Source: Candidatus Brockarchaeota archaeon
GTDB taxonomy: Archaea; Thermoproteota; EX4484-205; DTQO01
Length of the DNA stretch: 7,753 bases
Direction of reading: 5' to 3'
Assembly (NCBI GenBank): GCA_017601265.1
Contig: JAFNJA010000067.1
Location: forward strand, 2,802 to 10,554
Shown here: piece after piece, positions 1 through 6,240 of the stretch
How the letters are laid out: each line of letters opens with the position of its first letter
Numbering within the stretch: position 1 is the stretch's first letter
Notes under the pieces: generated by a model
Told to the model about the DNA's origin: nothing
The model's input: only the letters and a program-made list of their open reading frames with translations
Databases searched by the model: none
Program-made: the position numbers and the translations under genes

Positions 1-1
1 G

Positions 2-271
2 GGCTTGCGGGAGGAGCTGGACAGGTGCGCTGAGAGGCGGAAAAGGGGCAAGAAAGGGTCGGAGGCGCCCAGGGGTCCGTTGCTCGTCGTCGGGGGGAGG
101 TGCAAGCTCTCCAACGCGGCGAAAAGCATCCCGGGAGTAGAGGTCGTTTCGGCTAGGAAGCTTTGCGTTGAGGACTTGGCTCCAGGCGCGGCGCCCGGAA
201 GGCTCACGGTTTGGGTCGAGCCCTCGCTCGACGTCTTGGAAGAGAGGCTGCGCGGAGGCGGAGCTGGTTGA
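2..271 (+). CDS. rpl4: Ribosomal protein L4 (uL4), archaeal type, C-terminal part
   Basis: The window opens inside this gene; about 90 C-terminal residues are present and the start lies upstream. uL4 is a large-subunit protein whose loop lines the peptide exit tunnel. The visible part has a basic stretch (ERRKRGKKG), then the Rossmann-like end of the family: a strand PLLVVGG, the helix segment NAAKSIPGVEVVSA, and the diagnostic archaeal ending LAPGAAPGRLTVWVEPSLDVLEE. The stop TGA (269-271) overlaps the TTG start of L23, the usual arrangement for translationally coupled genes. Order L4-L23-L2 is that of the archaeal S10 operon. The identification rests on the ending motif and on the two genes that follow. 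Confidence 0.93.
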   Translation, partial: GLREELDRCAERRKRGKKGSEAPRGPLLVVGGRCKLSNAAKSIPGVEVVSARKLCVEDLAPGAAPGRLTVWVEPSLDVLEERLRGGGAG

Positions 272-525
272 AGAGGGAGACGATCCTGCATCCTGTCGCG
301 ACCGAGAAAGCGATCAACATGATAGAGTCCGAGAACAAGATCGTCTTCATGGTCGACAGGAGGGCGACGAAGCGGGAGGTCAAGAGGGCGGTCGAGGAGC
401 TCTACGGCGTGAAGGTCGAGTCCGTCAACATCCTCGTGACTCCCGGAGGGAAAAAGAAGGCCTTCGTCAGGCTTTCTCCTGAAAGCAGCGCGGCGGAGCT
501 GTCGATGAAGCTGAAGATACTGTAA
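268..525 (+). CDS. rpl23: Ribosomal protein L23 (uL23), archaeal type
   Basis: An 85-residue protein, normal for archaeal L23, which sits near the exit tunnel and helps dock the signal recognition particle and other nascent-chain factors. The start chosen is TTG at 268, giving the N-terminus MKRETILHPVATEKAINMIE; HPVATEKA is the family's opening motif. GGAGG at 254-258 lies 9 bases upstream and supports it. An in-frame start at 211 would add 19 residues that overlap L4 and do not belong to the family. Further family features are the segment RATKREVKRAVEELYGVKV, the strand VNILVTPGGKKKAFVRL and the end of the protein. The start shares TTGA with the L4 stop; the gene ends 11 bases before L2. 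Confidence 0.95.
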   Translation: MKRETILHPVATEKAINMIESENKIVFMVDRRATKREVKRAVEELYGVKVESVNILVTPGGKKKAFVRLSPESSAAELSMKLKIL

Positions 526-536
526 GGTGGCGCGGA

Positions 537-1271
537 ATGGGAAAGAGGCCGATCGTCAGGAGGAGGGGCGCGTCGCCGATATTCGAGGCGCCGACCCACA
601 GGAGGGTGGGCGACGTCAGGTACGTCCAGACAGGGGAATCGACGGTGCAAGGGGAGGTCAAGGGTTTGCTGCACGACCCCGGAAGGGGATCCCCTGTTGC
701 GGAGGTTCGCTTGGACTCGGGGGAGCGCTTCTACATGGTCGCGGGGGAGGGCATGTACGTGGGGCAGCGCGTGGAGGTCGGGGCGGAAGCGAGGTTGCAG
801 CTCGGCTCCGTGCTTCCCCTGGGCAAGATACCTGAAGGAACGATGGTCTTCAACGTCGAGAGGAAGCCCGAGGATGGCGGAGCGCTCTTCAGGTCGTCTG
901 GAAACTACGCCGTCGTCGTGGGAAGGGCGGGGACGGACGTCATGCTCAAAGACTCTTCCGGAAGGATCTTCACGGTCGACTCTGGCTGCAAAGCGACCCT
1001 CGGCGTTGCGGCAGGCGGCGGCAGGATCGAGAAGCCTTTCCTCAAGGCGGGGACCAAGATGGCGCTGATGAGGTCAAGGGGAAGGCTTTACCCGAGGGTG
1101 AGGGGGGTGGCTATGATAAGCGCCTACCACCCGTTCGGCGGTGGCAGGCACCAGCACGCGGGCGGAGCCAGGACCGTCCCGAGGGGCGCCCCTCCAGGAA
1201 AGAAGATGGGCCTTATAGCTGCGAAAAGGACCGGAAGGGGAAGGAGGAGAGCCGCCAAGCAAGTGGGTTAG
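537..1271 (+). CDS. rpl2: Ribosomal protein L2 (uL2), archaeal type
   Basis: 244 residues, about the usual length for archaeal L2, a core protein of the large subunit that binds near the peptidyl-transferase centre and bridges to the small subunit. The N-terminus has the basic MGKRPIVRRRGAS; the OB-fold and SH3-like domains follow. Near the C-terminus is the conserved loop RVRGVAM...HPFGGGRHQH (about residues 188-207). It keeps His198, the equivalent of the essential His229 of E. coli L2. The tail is lysine- and arginine-rich. The loop reads MISAYHPFGG rather than the more common MNPVDHPFGG, a lineage variant. Start ATG 537 follows a GGTGG at 526-530. In most archaea S19 comes directly next; here a tungstate operon does. 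Confidence 0.96.
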   Translation: MGKRPIVRRRGASPIFEAPTHRRVGDVRYVQTGESTVQGEVKGLLHDPGRGSPVAEVRLDSGERFYMVAGEGMYVGQRVEVGAEARLQLGSVLPLGKIPEGTMVFNVERKPEDGGALFRSSGNYAVVVGRAGTDVMLKDSSGRIFTVDSGCKATLGVAAGGGRIEKPFLKAGTKMALMRSRGRLYPRVRGVAMISAYHPFGGGRHQHAGGARTVPRGAPPGKKMGLIAAKRTGRGRRRAAKQVG

Positions 1272-1322
1272 GCAAGTACCAAGGGTGCATCGAAGGGTGG
1301 CGGGTGGCGCTCCAGGCGAAAG

Positions 1323-1340
1323 GATAAATCGATATGATTT
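1323..1340 (+). promoter_or_regulatory. Candidate promoter and operator of the tup operon
   Basis: In the 91-base gap between L2 and tupA the only AT-rich patch is here. GATAAATC at 1323-1330 could be a TATA box; a transcript starting about 25 bases downstream would begin near 1350, giving a very short leader before the TTG at 1363. Overlapping it is a perfect inverted repeat, AAATC (1326-1330), five bases, GATTT (1336-1340), which could be an operator. Both assignments are inferred from position and symmetry only. Confidence 0.35.
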
Positions 1341-1362
1341 TTCACCATAGCGGTACTGCCCG

Positions 1363-2283
1363 TTGGAAAAGAAGATCCCGGCGGCGTCCGCCCTGGTCCT
1401 GGCCGCAGCTTTGCTGCTCAACGCGCTGGTAAAACCTGCCGAGGTCACTCGGCTGAGGATAGCGACGACGACGAGCTTGGATGACACGGGGATTTTGGAC
1501 GCGCTCAAAGCCAGGTTCGAGGTGGAGAATCCAAACATCGACGTGACTTGGGTCGCCGTCGGCACGGGCCAGGCGATCGAGGTGGCGAAGAGAGGCGACG
1601 TAGACTTGGTGATAGTCCACGACAGGGCCGCCGAGGACCTGTTCATCGACCAGGGCTACGGGGTTCACGGAGTGACGGTAGCTTGGAACGACTTCGTGAT
1701 CGTCGGCCCCCCCGACGACCCTGCGGGGGTGGCAAAGGCGAAGGACGCCGTTGAGGCGTTCGAGTCCATATTCCAGAAAGGTTCGCTTGGGATGGCACTG
1801 TTCGCCTCCCGGGGGGACAGGTCGGGGACGAACTTGAGGGAACTGGAAATATGGGGAAAAGCCAACTTGAGCGCAACCGGGGAAGGATGGTACGTCGAGA
1901 CCGGCCAGGGGATGGTCAGCACGCTCAGGTTGGCGAACGAGAAGGGAGCGTACGCCTTGGCGGACAGGGCCACTTACCTGACGGTGTGCGAGGAGAGCGG
2001 CTTCGAGCTAGAGATACTGTTCGAGGGCGACGCTTCGAACCTGCTGAACTTGTACAGGGCGATAATAGTTGACCCCGGCAAGTTCGGCAGATTGAATTAC
2101 GAGGAAGCCGAGAAGTTCGTGCTCTTCCTCGTATCCAAAGAAGGGCAGGAGCTGATAGGCGATTACTCGAAGAAAGGCCGTAAGCTTTTCAACCCAGCTT
2201 TCGGGGTGCTCAAGCAGCTCGGGATCGACGACCCTTACGAGGAGGAAGAAGTCGGTTATTGGAGGAGCAAGCTGGAGGGGTGA
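1363..2283 (+). CDS. tupA: Tungstate ABC transporter, substrate-binding protein TupA
   Basis: 306 residues. It should capture tungstate outside the membrane and hand it to TupB. After a basic start (MEKK) and a hydrophobic segment (about residues 7-22) comes the mature domain. Family motifs: IATTTS (33-38, the TTTS oxyanion-binding stretch of TupA), VAVGTGQAIEVAKRGDVD (64-81), the DLVIVHDRAAEDLFI segment, WNDFVIVGPPDDPAG (108-122), SRGDRSGT (149-156), WYVETGQGM (176-184), and LFEGD. These separate TupA from ModA and WtpA. There is no lipobox cysteine in the N-terminal segment, so it may be an uncleaved anchor or be cleaved without lipidation. The TTG at 1363 is the first possible start after an in-frame TAG at 1348. 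First gene of the tup operon; tupB begins 9 bases after it. Confidence 0.92.
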   Translation: MEKKIPAASALVLAAALLLNALVKPAEVTRLRIATTTSLDDTGILDALKARFEVENPNIDVTWVAVGTGQAIEVAKRGDVDLVIVHDRAAEDLFIDQGYGVHGVTVAWNDFVIVGPPDDPAGVAKAKDAVEAFESIFQKGSLGMALFASRGDRSGTNLRELEIWGKANLSATGEGWYVETGQGMVSTLRLANEKGAYALADRATYLTVCEESGFELEILFEGDASNLLNLYRAIIVDPGKFGRLNYEEAEKFVLFLVSKEGQELIGDYSKKGRKLFNPAFGVLKQLGIDDPYEEEEVGYWRSKLEG

Positions 2284-2292
2284 GCGGCGGGG

Positions 2293-2985
2293 ATGGCAGA
2301 CCTCTTCGGTTCGATCCTGAACGAGGAAATCGTAAACGTCACGATCCTGTCCTTCAAAATTTCCGGTTCGGCCGTGGCTCTCGCAACGCTTCTGGCGCTG
2401 CCCCTCGGGGCGATGCTCGCCCTGTCCGATTTCAGGGGCAAGAAGCTGCTCGTGACCCTGATCAACACCCTCATGGGGCTGCCCCCCGTGGTCGTCGGCC
2501 TTGTGCTTTACCTCCTCCTTTCGAGATCCGGATTCCTGGGGCCTTTGGAGCTGCTTTACACCCCGACGGCGATGGTCCTGGCGCAGTTCCTGCTTGCCCT
2601 TCCGATCGTGGCGGGCCTCTCCTACTCCGCCATCGCCGCGGTTCCGCGATCTGTCCTGGAGTCGACGATCTCGCTTGGCGCCACCAGGGGGCAGCTTTTG
2701 CTCGTCCTGATGCGCGAGGCCAGGATTGGCATTCTGGCGAGCGTCGTAGCCGCTTTCGGGGCCGCGATCTCGGAGGTCGGGGCGATAATGCTCGTCGGCG
2801 GGAACATAAGGTTCTACACGAGGTCGCTGACTACGGCGATCGTGCTCTACACGAACATGGGCGAGTTCGGCATCGCGATCAGCTTGGGCGCGATACTTCT
2901 CGCATCTTCTTTCGCAATCAACCTCTTCTTGGCACACCTTCAGGCGAGGTCCAAAGGTTCGGGACCTTCGAAGGCGGGCGGTTGA
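2293..2985 (+). CDS. tupB: Tungstate ABC transporter, permease TupB
   Basis: 230 residues, the usual size of TupB, the membrane component that forms the channel as a homodimer. Five hydrophobic segments are visible, at about 22-44, 52-77, 91-113, 147-169 and 193-215. The cytoplasmic coupling (EAA) loop lies between the third and fourth: SISLGATRGQLLLVLMREA (125-143), followed by the conserved EVGAIMLVGGNI (161-172). The loop MGLPPVVVGL (61-70) is typical of TupB and ModB permeases. Start ATG 2293 is preceded by a GGCGGGG. The stop TGA overlaps the TTG start of tupC. The sequence reads cleanly with no sign of damage. Confidence 0.93.
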   Translation: MADLFGSILNEEIVNVTILSFKISGSAVALATLLALPLGAMLALSDFRGKKLLVTLINTLMGLPPVVVGLVLYLLLSRSGFLGPLELLYTPTAMVLAQFLLALPIVAGLSYSAIAAVPRSVLESTISLGATRGQLLLVLMREARIGILASVVAAFGAAISEVGAIMLVGGNIRFYTRSLTTAIVLYTNMGEFGIAISLGAILLASSFAINLFLAHLQARSKGSGPSKAGG

Positions 2986-3701
2986 AGGTGCTGGAGGTCC
3001 GCGGAATCTGGAAGAGGTTCGGGAACAAGGACGTCTTGAAAGGCGTCTCGTTCAATGCAAGGAAGGGGAGCGCGTTCTGCATAATCGGCCCGAACGGATC
3101 CGGCAAAACCACGATTCTTAGGATCATAGACAGGGGCGAAATCATCTTGGACGGTGTCAGGGCCACGAATCTAGACGGGCGTGGAAAGGTAGAGGTCAGG
3201 AGGAAGATGGCGATGGTCTTCCAGCAACCGGTGCTGTACGACGCGGATGTGTACGGCAACGTGTCCTTAGGCCTGAAGATCAGGGGGGTAGAGGGGCGAA
3301 TCGCGGACGAGAGGGTCGAGGAAGCCCTGGAGGCCGTGAACCTCCGGAGCAGGAAGAAGGACTGGGCGCTCGACCTGTCGGGCGGGGAGGCGCAGAGGGT
3401 TTGCCTCGCAAGGGCCTTGGCCCTCCAGCCCGAGGTCCTTCTCTTGGACGAACCGACCGCTAACCTGGACCCGGCGAACGCGGCCATCGTGGAAAGCGCG
3501 GTGAGGGAGTTCGCCGAGAAGGAGAGGGGCGTCGTGGTCTTCGCCACCCACAACATGTTCGAGGCGAGGAGGCTTGCAGGCAGGGTTTTGCTCCTCATCG
3601 GCGGCGAAGTCATCGAGGAGTGCGACGCTGGGAAGTTCTTCAGCAACCCGGACGACGAAAGGTCGGCGGAGTTTGTGAGGGGCGGGATCGTCTTTGGATG
3701 A
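2982..3701 (+). CDS. tupC: Tungstate ABC transporter, ATPase TupC
   Basis: 239 residues. Cytoplasmic ATPase that would drive TupB. Seen in order: Walker A GPNGSGKT (36-43), Q-loop FQQP (80-83), signature LSGGE (132-136), Walker B LLLDEP (153-158), D-loop NLD, and the switch His190 in FATHN. The open frame runs on upstream to 2259, but that is chance reading inside tupB; TTG 2982, sharing TTGA with the tupB stop, gives the normal family N-terminus MKVLEVRGIWKRFG. One oddity: Walker A and helix 1 (GKTTILRIID) are followed at once by RGEIILDG, whereas relatives have about six more residues (of the LLEKPTS type) before GEI. The gap is in frame and all catalytic motifs remain. Overlaps the regulator by 8 bases. 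Confidence 0.92.
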   Translation: MKVLEVRGIWKRFGNKDVLKGVSFNARKGSAFCIIGPNGSGKTTILRIIDRGEIILDGVRATNLDGRGKVEVRRKMAMVFQQPVLYDADVYGNVSLGLKIRGVEGRIADERVEEALEAVNLRSRKKDWALDLSGGEAQRVCLARALALQPEVLLLDEPTANLDPANAAIVESAVREFAEKERGVVVFATHNMFEARRLAGRVLLLIGGEVIEECDAGKFFSNPDDERSAEFVRGGIVFG

Positions 3702-4726
3702 TCCAGCGAAGAGGTTCGGCCCCAAAGATCTGAGGCTCAAGCTCTCGCACTCCCTTGTCTCGAGGGGGGAAGGCGGGCTGGAAGAGGAGGGCGCGAGGCT
3801 CCTCGAATCCATAAAGAGGTTCGGGTCGATCTACCTCGCCGCCAAGCAAGAGGGCGTCGATTACAAGCTGGCTTGGTTGGGCTTGAGGGAAATCGAGAGG
3901 AACTTCGGGTTCAAGGTGGTAGAAAGGGTCATGGGCGGCGTTGGTGGCGGAAGCACCAGGCTGACGCTCGAGGGGGAGATCCTGCTTGGAAAATACCTCC
4001 TCGCGAGGCGGAAATTGGGCTCGATCGCAGGCTCTCCGAAATTCCTGGAGCCGGACTTGAAAATAATGGGTAGCCACTGCTGCGCGCTCGACGTGTTGGC
4101 CAGGCTTATCGAGGAAATTCGTCCTCTCCGGCGCGGCCGACGTCTCGGGCATACACCTCTTCGAAGTGTACGGTGGCGGATACAACGCCTTTTTGCTCAA
4201 AGAACCTACCGTCGGGAGGAAGATAGCGCTCATCAGGGGGTATTCGAGGACGCAGGGGATAATCGTGAGGGAAGGCAATCCGAAGGGGATCGGATCCTTG
4301 GAGGACCTTCTAAGGGGCGACGTCGCCTTCATAAACAGGAACAAGGGATCCGGGACGAGGATCCTTTTCGACGCGGCGATAAGGAAGCTTTCTTTGGAAA
4401 AGGGGGTTGGGTTCGAAGGATTGGCCAAGGGGATAAGGGGCTACGGAACCGAGGTCAGGTCCCACCTCGAAGTAGCTTGCGCCGTTAAGTACGGGAAAGC
4501 GGACGCCGGGATCGGCATAGAGGCCGTCGCCAAGTTGTACGAACTCGGCTTCGTGCCTCTGTCGAGAGAGGAATTCGATTTCGCGGTTTTGAAGGAGAAT
4601 GTTGGGCAAGAGAACATACTGAGATTCGTCGAGGCGCTCTCGTCCGACGAATTTAAGTCGAAGGTGGCCGAGAAGGGGCTCGGGATAGTTTTCAACGAAG
4701 ATACCGGCAGAGTAATTACCGGATGA
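3694..4726 (+). pseudogene. ModE-like winged-helix regulator with binding-protein domain, frameshifted
   Basis: Read in two frames, this encodes a one-protein oxyanion regulator. Frame one starts at TTG 3694 inside tupC. It has a ModE/LysR-type winged helix at residues 35-103 (ARLLESIKRFGSIYLAAKQ, FKVVERVMGGVGGGSTRLT) and the opening of a periplasmic-binding-protein-like domain, IMGSHCCALDVLARLIEE (124-141). Reading then moves by +1 near 4117, and the domain resumes as FVLSGAADVSGIHLFE and runs through TQGIIVREGNPKG, NRNKGSGTR and GKADAGIGIE to TGA 4724-4726. Relatives have roughly 15-20 more residues at the join, including a VGS-G stretch, so a small out-of-frame deletion is more likely than a single-base error. 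The second half could start separately at GTG 4166. It probably senses tungstate or molybdate and represses tup; whether it still works is unclear. Confidence 0.8.
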
Positions 4727-4959
4727 AGCTCGATGATCTATCATTGAACGATGCCATTTTAACAGGATATTCGTGGATGGACCTAAGGATGAATGGATCC
4801 GGTGCCAGGGTCTATTGCCACTCGCACGTCGACAGCGTGTTCTGGATTCTGGAAAATAAGCCGCTAAAGGACCGTCGCCAACCGCGCGCGATAGCCAAAA
4901 ATTCGAAAACGGACGGTTGGTCGACGGCAGCCGCTTGCAGATCCGCACTTATTCGTTAA
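4723..4959 (+). CDS. Small unrecognised ORF after the regulator
   Basis: A 78-residue frame starting at the ATG that overlaps the regulator stop (ATGA). No family is recognised. The second half uses arginine codons (CGT, CGC, AGA) that the neighbouring genes seldom use, and its composition (DRRQPRAIAKNSKTDG) is unlike a folded protein, so only the first 45 or so residues have any look of coding. It may be chance, or the remains of a gene. The start overlap is the sole positive sign. The rest of the 4727-4994 gap shows a palindrome at 4733 and nothing else I can name. Confidence 0.2.
   Translation: MKLDDLSLNDAILTGYSWMDLRMNGSGARVYCHSHVDSVFWILENKPLKDRRQPRAIAKNSKTDGWSTAAACRSALIR
4733..4744. promoter_or_regulatory. 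Palindrome, possible operator
   Basis: ATGAT (4733-4737), two bases, ATCAT (4740-4744) is a perfect inverted repeat just behind the regulator gene. Symmetry suggests a dimeric DNA-binding protein, perhaps the adjacent regulator. It shares GAT/ATC half-site letters with the inverted repeat upstream of tupA, but the two are not copies. Confidence 0.2.
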
Positions 4960-4994
4960 GAGGACATGGCTAGAAAGGCCGAAAGCCTAATAGC

Positions 4995-5516
4995 ATGGAC
5001 GCGGCGATTTCGTCCTCGCGGCAAGCATTGGAAAGCCGGGCTTTGAGAAAGGTGCTCGTCGTTTACTATTCCAGGACGGGCACGACTAAGAAGGTAGCGG
5101 AAACGATAGCACAAGCCTTGGGATGCGACGTAGAAGAGGTGATCGACACCAAAGACAGGTCTGGGTTAATTGGCTGGCTGAGGTCGGGAAGGGACGCGGC
5201 ATCTAGGAAGCTCACGACCATAGAAAAAACGAAGAATCGGCCCGAAACGTACGACGTCGTCGTGATCGGCACGCCCGTTTGGAACGGAAAGGCATCAACG
5301 CCGATAATGACTTACGTGTCGCAATACAAGGATCTTTTCAAGGAGGTCGCGTTCTTCTGCACGCACGACGGTTCGGGGGAAGGGGCTCTGAGGGACCTTG
5401 AAACCTTGTGCGGCAAAAAGCCGTTGGCGACGCTTGCGTTGAGGAGGAAGCAAGAAGTGGCGACAGGAGAATACGTCGGCAAAGCCAAGCGATTCGCCTC
5501 GAAGGTAGCCGGATGA
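4995..5516 (+). CDS. Flavodoxin-like FMN protein
   Basis: 173 residues from ATG 4995. A flavodoxin fold: first strand KVLVVYYS, phosphate-binding loop SRTGTT (26-31), then the helix KKVAETIAQAL. The segment VIDTKDRSGLIGWLRSGRDA (49-68) is typical of a flavodoxin family common in archaea and anaerobic bacteria. Next come the isoalloxazine-side loop VVVIGTPVWNGKASTPI (88-104) and the late loop CTHDGSGEG. Such proteins carry electrons through FMN in the cytoplasm; the partner is not shown by the sequence. Relatives usually begin near residue 17, where TTG 5043 (MRKVLVVYYSRTGT) is a credible alternative start; neither start has a clear ribosome-binding site. It stands alone, same strand as its neighbours; a link to tungsten enzymes is only suggested by position. 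Confidence 0.88.
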   Translation: MDAAISSSRQALESRALRKVLVVYYSRTGTTKKVAETIAQALGCDVEEVIDTKDRSGLIGWLRSGRDAASRKLTTIEKTKNRPETYDVVVIGTPVWNGKASTPIMTYVSQYKDLFKEVAFFCTHDGSGEGALRDLETLCGKKPLATLALRRKQEVATGEYVGKAKRFASKVAG

Positions 5517-5606
5517 GCGCTCCCCAAGGCATCGGAGGCCCTAAAGAGCGGGTTCCAATTTGCTTTACCCCGGTTTTGCCCGCCGCAACGAGTTTACAGC
5601 CGCAGG

Positions 5607-5644
5607 CGAGGCTTGCAGGCGTCCGCCTCGAGCAAAAGCTCGAG
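5607..5644 (+). other. Two mutually exclusive hairpins in the gap before S19
   Basis: In the 171-base gap between flavodoxin and S19, CTCGAGC (5627-5633) pairs with GCTCGAG (5638-5644) across an AAAA loop: seven perfect pairs. Just before, CGAGGC (5607-5612) can pair with GCCTCG (5625-5630), which overlaps the first arm of the strong hairpin, so only one can form. A direct repeat GCAGGCG (5602-5608, 5615-5621) lies alongside. It may be a terminator for the flavodoxin transcript, an attenuator, or an operator; no poly-T follows. Confidence 0.45.
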
Positions 5645-5655
5645 CCCAAGAAACA

Positions 5656-5663
5656 CCTAAAAA
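5656..5663 (+). promoter_or_regulatory. Candidate TATA box of S19
   Basis: CCTAAAAA is the only AT-rich octamer in the otherwise GC-rich gap. It lies about 25-30 bases before the ATG at 5688, the spacing expected if S19 is made from a leaderless mRNA. This would give S19 its own promoter now that it is separated from the L4-L23-L2 genes. Confidence 0.35.
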
Positions 5664-5687
5664 CCCCGGTTCTCGTGCAGCAGGCAA

Positions 5688-6164
5688 ATGTCTAAAGCGA
5701 TAGCGTACAAGGGAGTGCCGGTAGAACACCTAGTCGAGATGCCGATGGACGACGTCATCAAACTGCTGCCATCGAGGGCGAGGAGGAGCCTCAAGAGGGG
5801 CTTGACGCCGCAGCAAAGGATACTGCTTGGTAAGATCAGGGAAGCGAAAAGGATACAGCAGGAGACGGGCCAGCAGCCCGAGTTGGAGACGCACATAAGG
5901 GACATGGTGATACTGCCCGAGATGGTCGGCCTTACGATAAAGGTGCACAGCGGCAGGGAGTTCGGCGTCGTGACCATAACGCACGAGATGATCGGCCACT
6001 ACCTCGGGGAGTACGTGCCGACCAACAAGCAGGTCAAGCACGGGGCGCCGGGGGTCGGGGCGAGCAGGAGTTCCATGTATATAGAGGCCTTATTTGACCT
6101 CTATCGTGAGCGTTCCGTTAAAGTGAGCCTCGACTCTTCCTCAATTGTGCCCTGTTACAACTAG
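5688..6164 (+). CDS. rps19: Ribosomal protein S19 (uS19), archaeal type, with aberrant C-terminus
   Basis: Small-subunit head protein near the A and P sites. Residues 1-132 are clean: YKGVPVEHLVEMPMDDVIKL, the basic RARRSLKRGL, the ETHIRDMVILPEMVGLTIKV strand, the S19 signature HSGREFGVVTITHEMIGHYLGEY (87-109), and the C-terminal GAPGVGASRSS (119-129). Archaeal S19 normally ends within about six residues of RSS. Here the frame runs on from SMYIE for 25 residues (ALFDLYRERSV... to PCYN) into low-GC sequence that belongs to another unit, so the native stop has been lost and replaced. The fold should be intact; the tail is probably unstructured. No L22 gene follows, as it would in the usual operon. 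Start ATG 5688 fits a leaderless transcript. Confidence 0.93.
   Translation: MSKAIAYKGVPVEHLVEMPMDDVIKLLPSRARRSLKRGLTPQQRILLGKIREAKRIQQETGQQPELETHIRDMVILPEMVGLTIKVHSGREFGVVTITHEMIGHYLGEYVPTNKQVKHGAPGVGASRSSMYIEALFDLYRERSVKVSLDSSSIVPCYN
6081..6104. repeat. Inverted repeat at the S19/low-GC junction
   Basis: ATAGAGG (6081-6087) and CCTCTAT (6098-6104) are perfect seven-base inverted arms around ten bases. The left arm is still S19 codons (ATA GAG G), the right arm lies in the foreign block, and the minus-strand stop TAA of the next fragment (6092-6090) sits in the loop. It may act as a terminator for either strand or mark the joining point. Confidence 0.5.
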
Positions 6165-6240
6165 CTTGCTGGTAAGGTTACTCCCCTGTGAAAGGTTATG
6201 GTAGCGGATACTAGGTCGGCTTCAACCTCAAGAATTTCAG
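6090..6240 (-). pseudogene. Unidentified minus-strand gene fragment
   Basis: Read on the minus strand this stretch gives protein-like segments in two frames: EILEVEADLVSATITFHRG (from 6238), then SNLTSKLVVTGHN, an in-frame TGA, and GRVEAHFNGTLTIEVK ending at TAA 6092-6090. The alternating hydrophobic pattern suggests beta strands. No family is recognised. It reads as the decayed C-terminus of a foreign gene. Between 6241 and 6375 I see only short, frame-broken segments, among them ALSNIMIIAV, which loosely recalls an archaeal pilin start but is too weak to call. Confidence 0.3.

Noticed and set aside
2008..2937. Long minus-strand frame of 309 codons
   Set aside because: It lies opposite tupA and tupB, which have clear family motifs. 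Its product is highly charged and low in complexity, as expected from antisense reading of GC-rich genes.
2259..2981. Upstream extension of tupC to 480 residues
   Set aside because: The extension overlaps all of tupB in another frame and has no family similarity. The TTG at 2982 gives the normal N-terminus.
4105..4125. Programmed ribosomal frameshift in the regulator
   Set aside because: No convincing slippery run is seen at the join, and family residues seem missing there, so a deletion explains it better.
5540..5566. GGTTCCAATT resembling a tRNA T-loop
   Set aside because: The flanking bases pair only by weak G-T contacts, and no acceptor, D or anticodon arms surround it.
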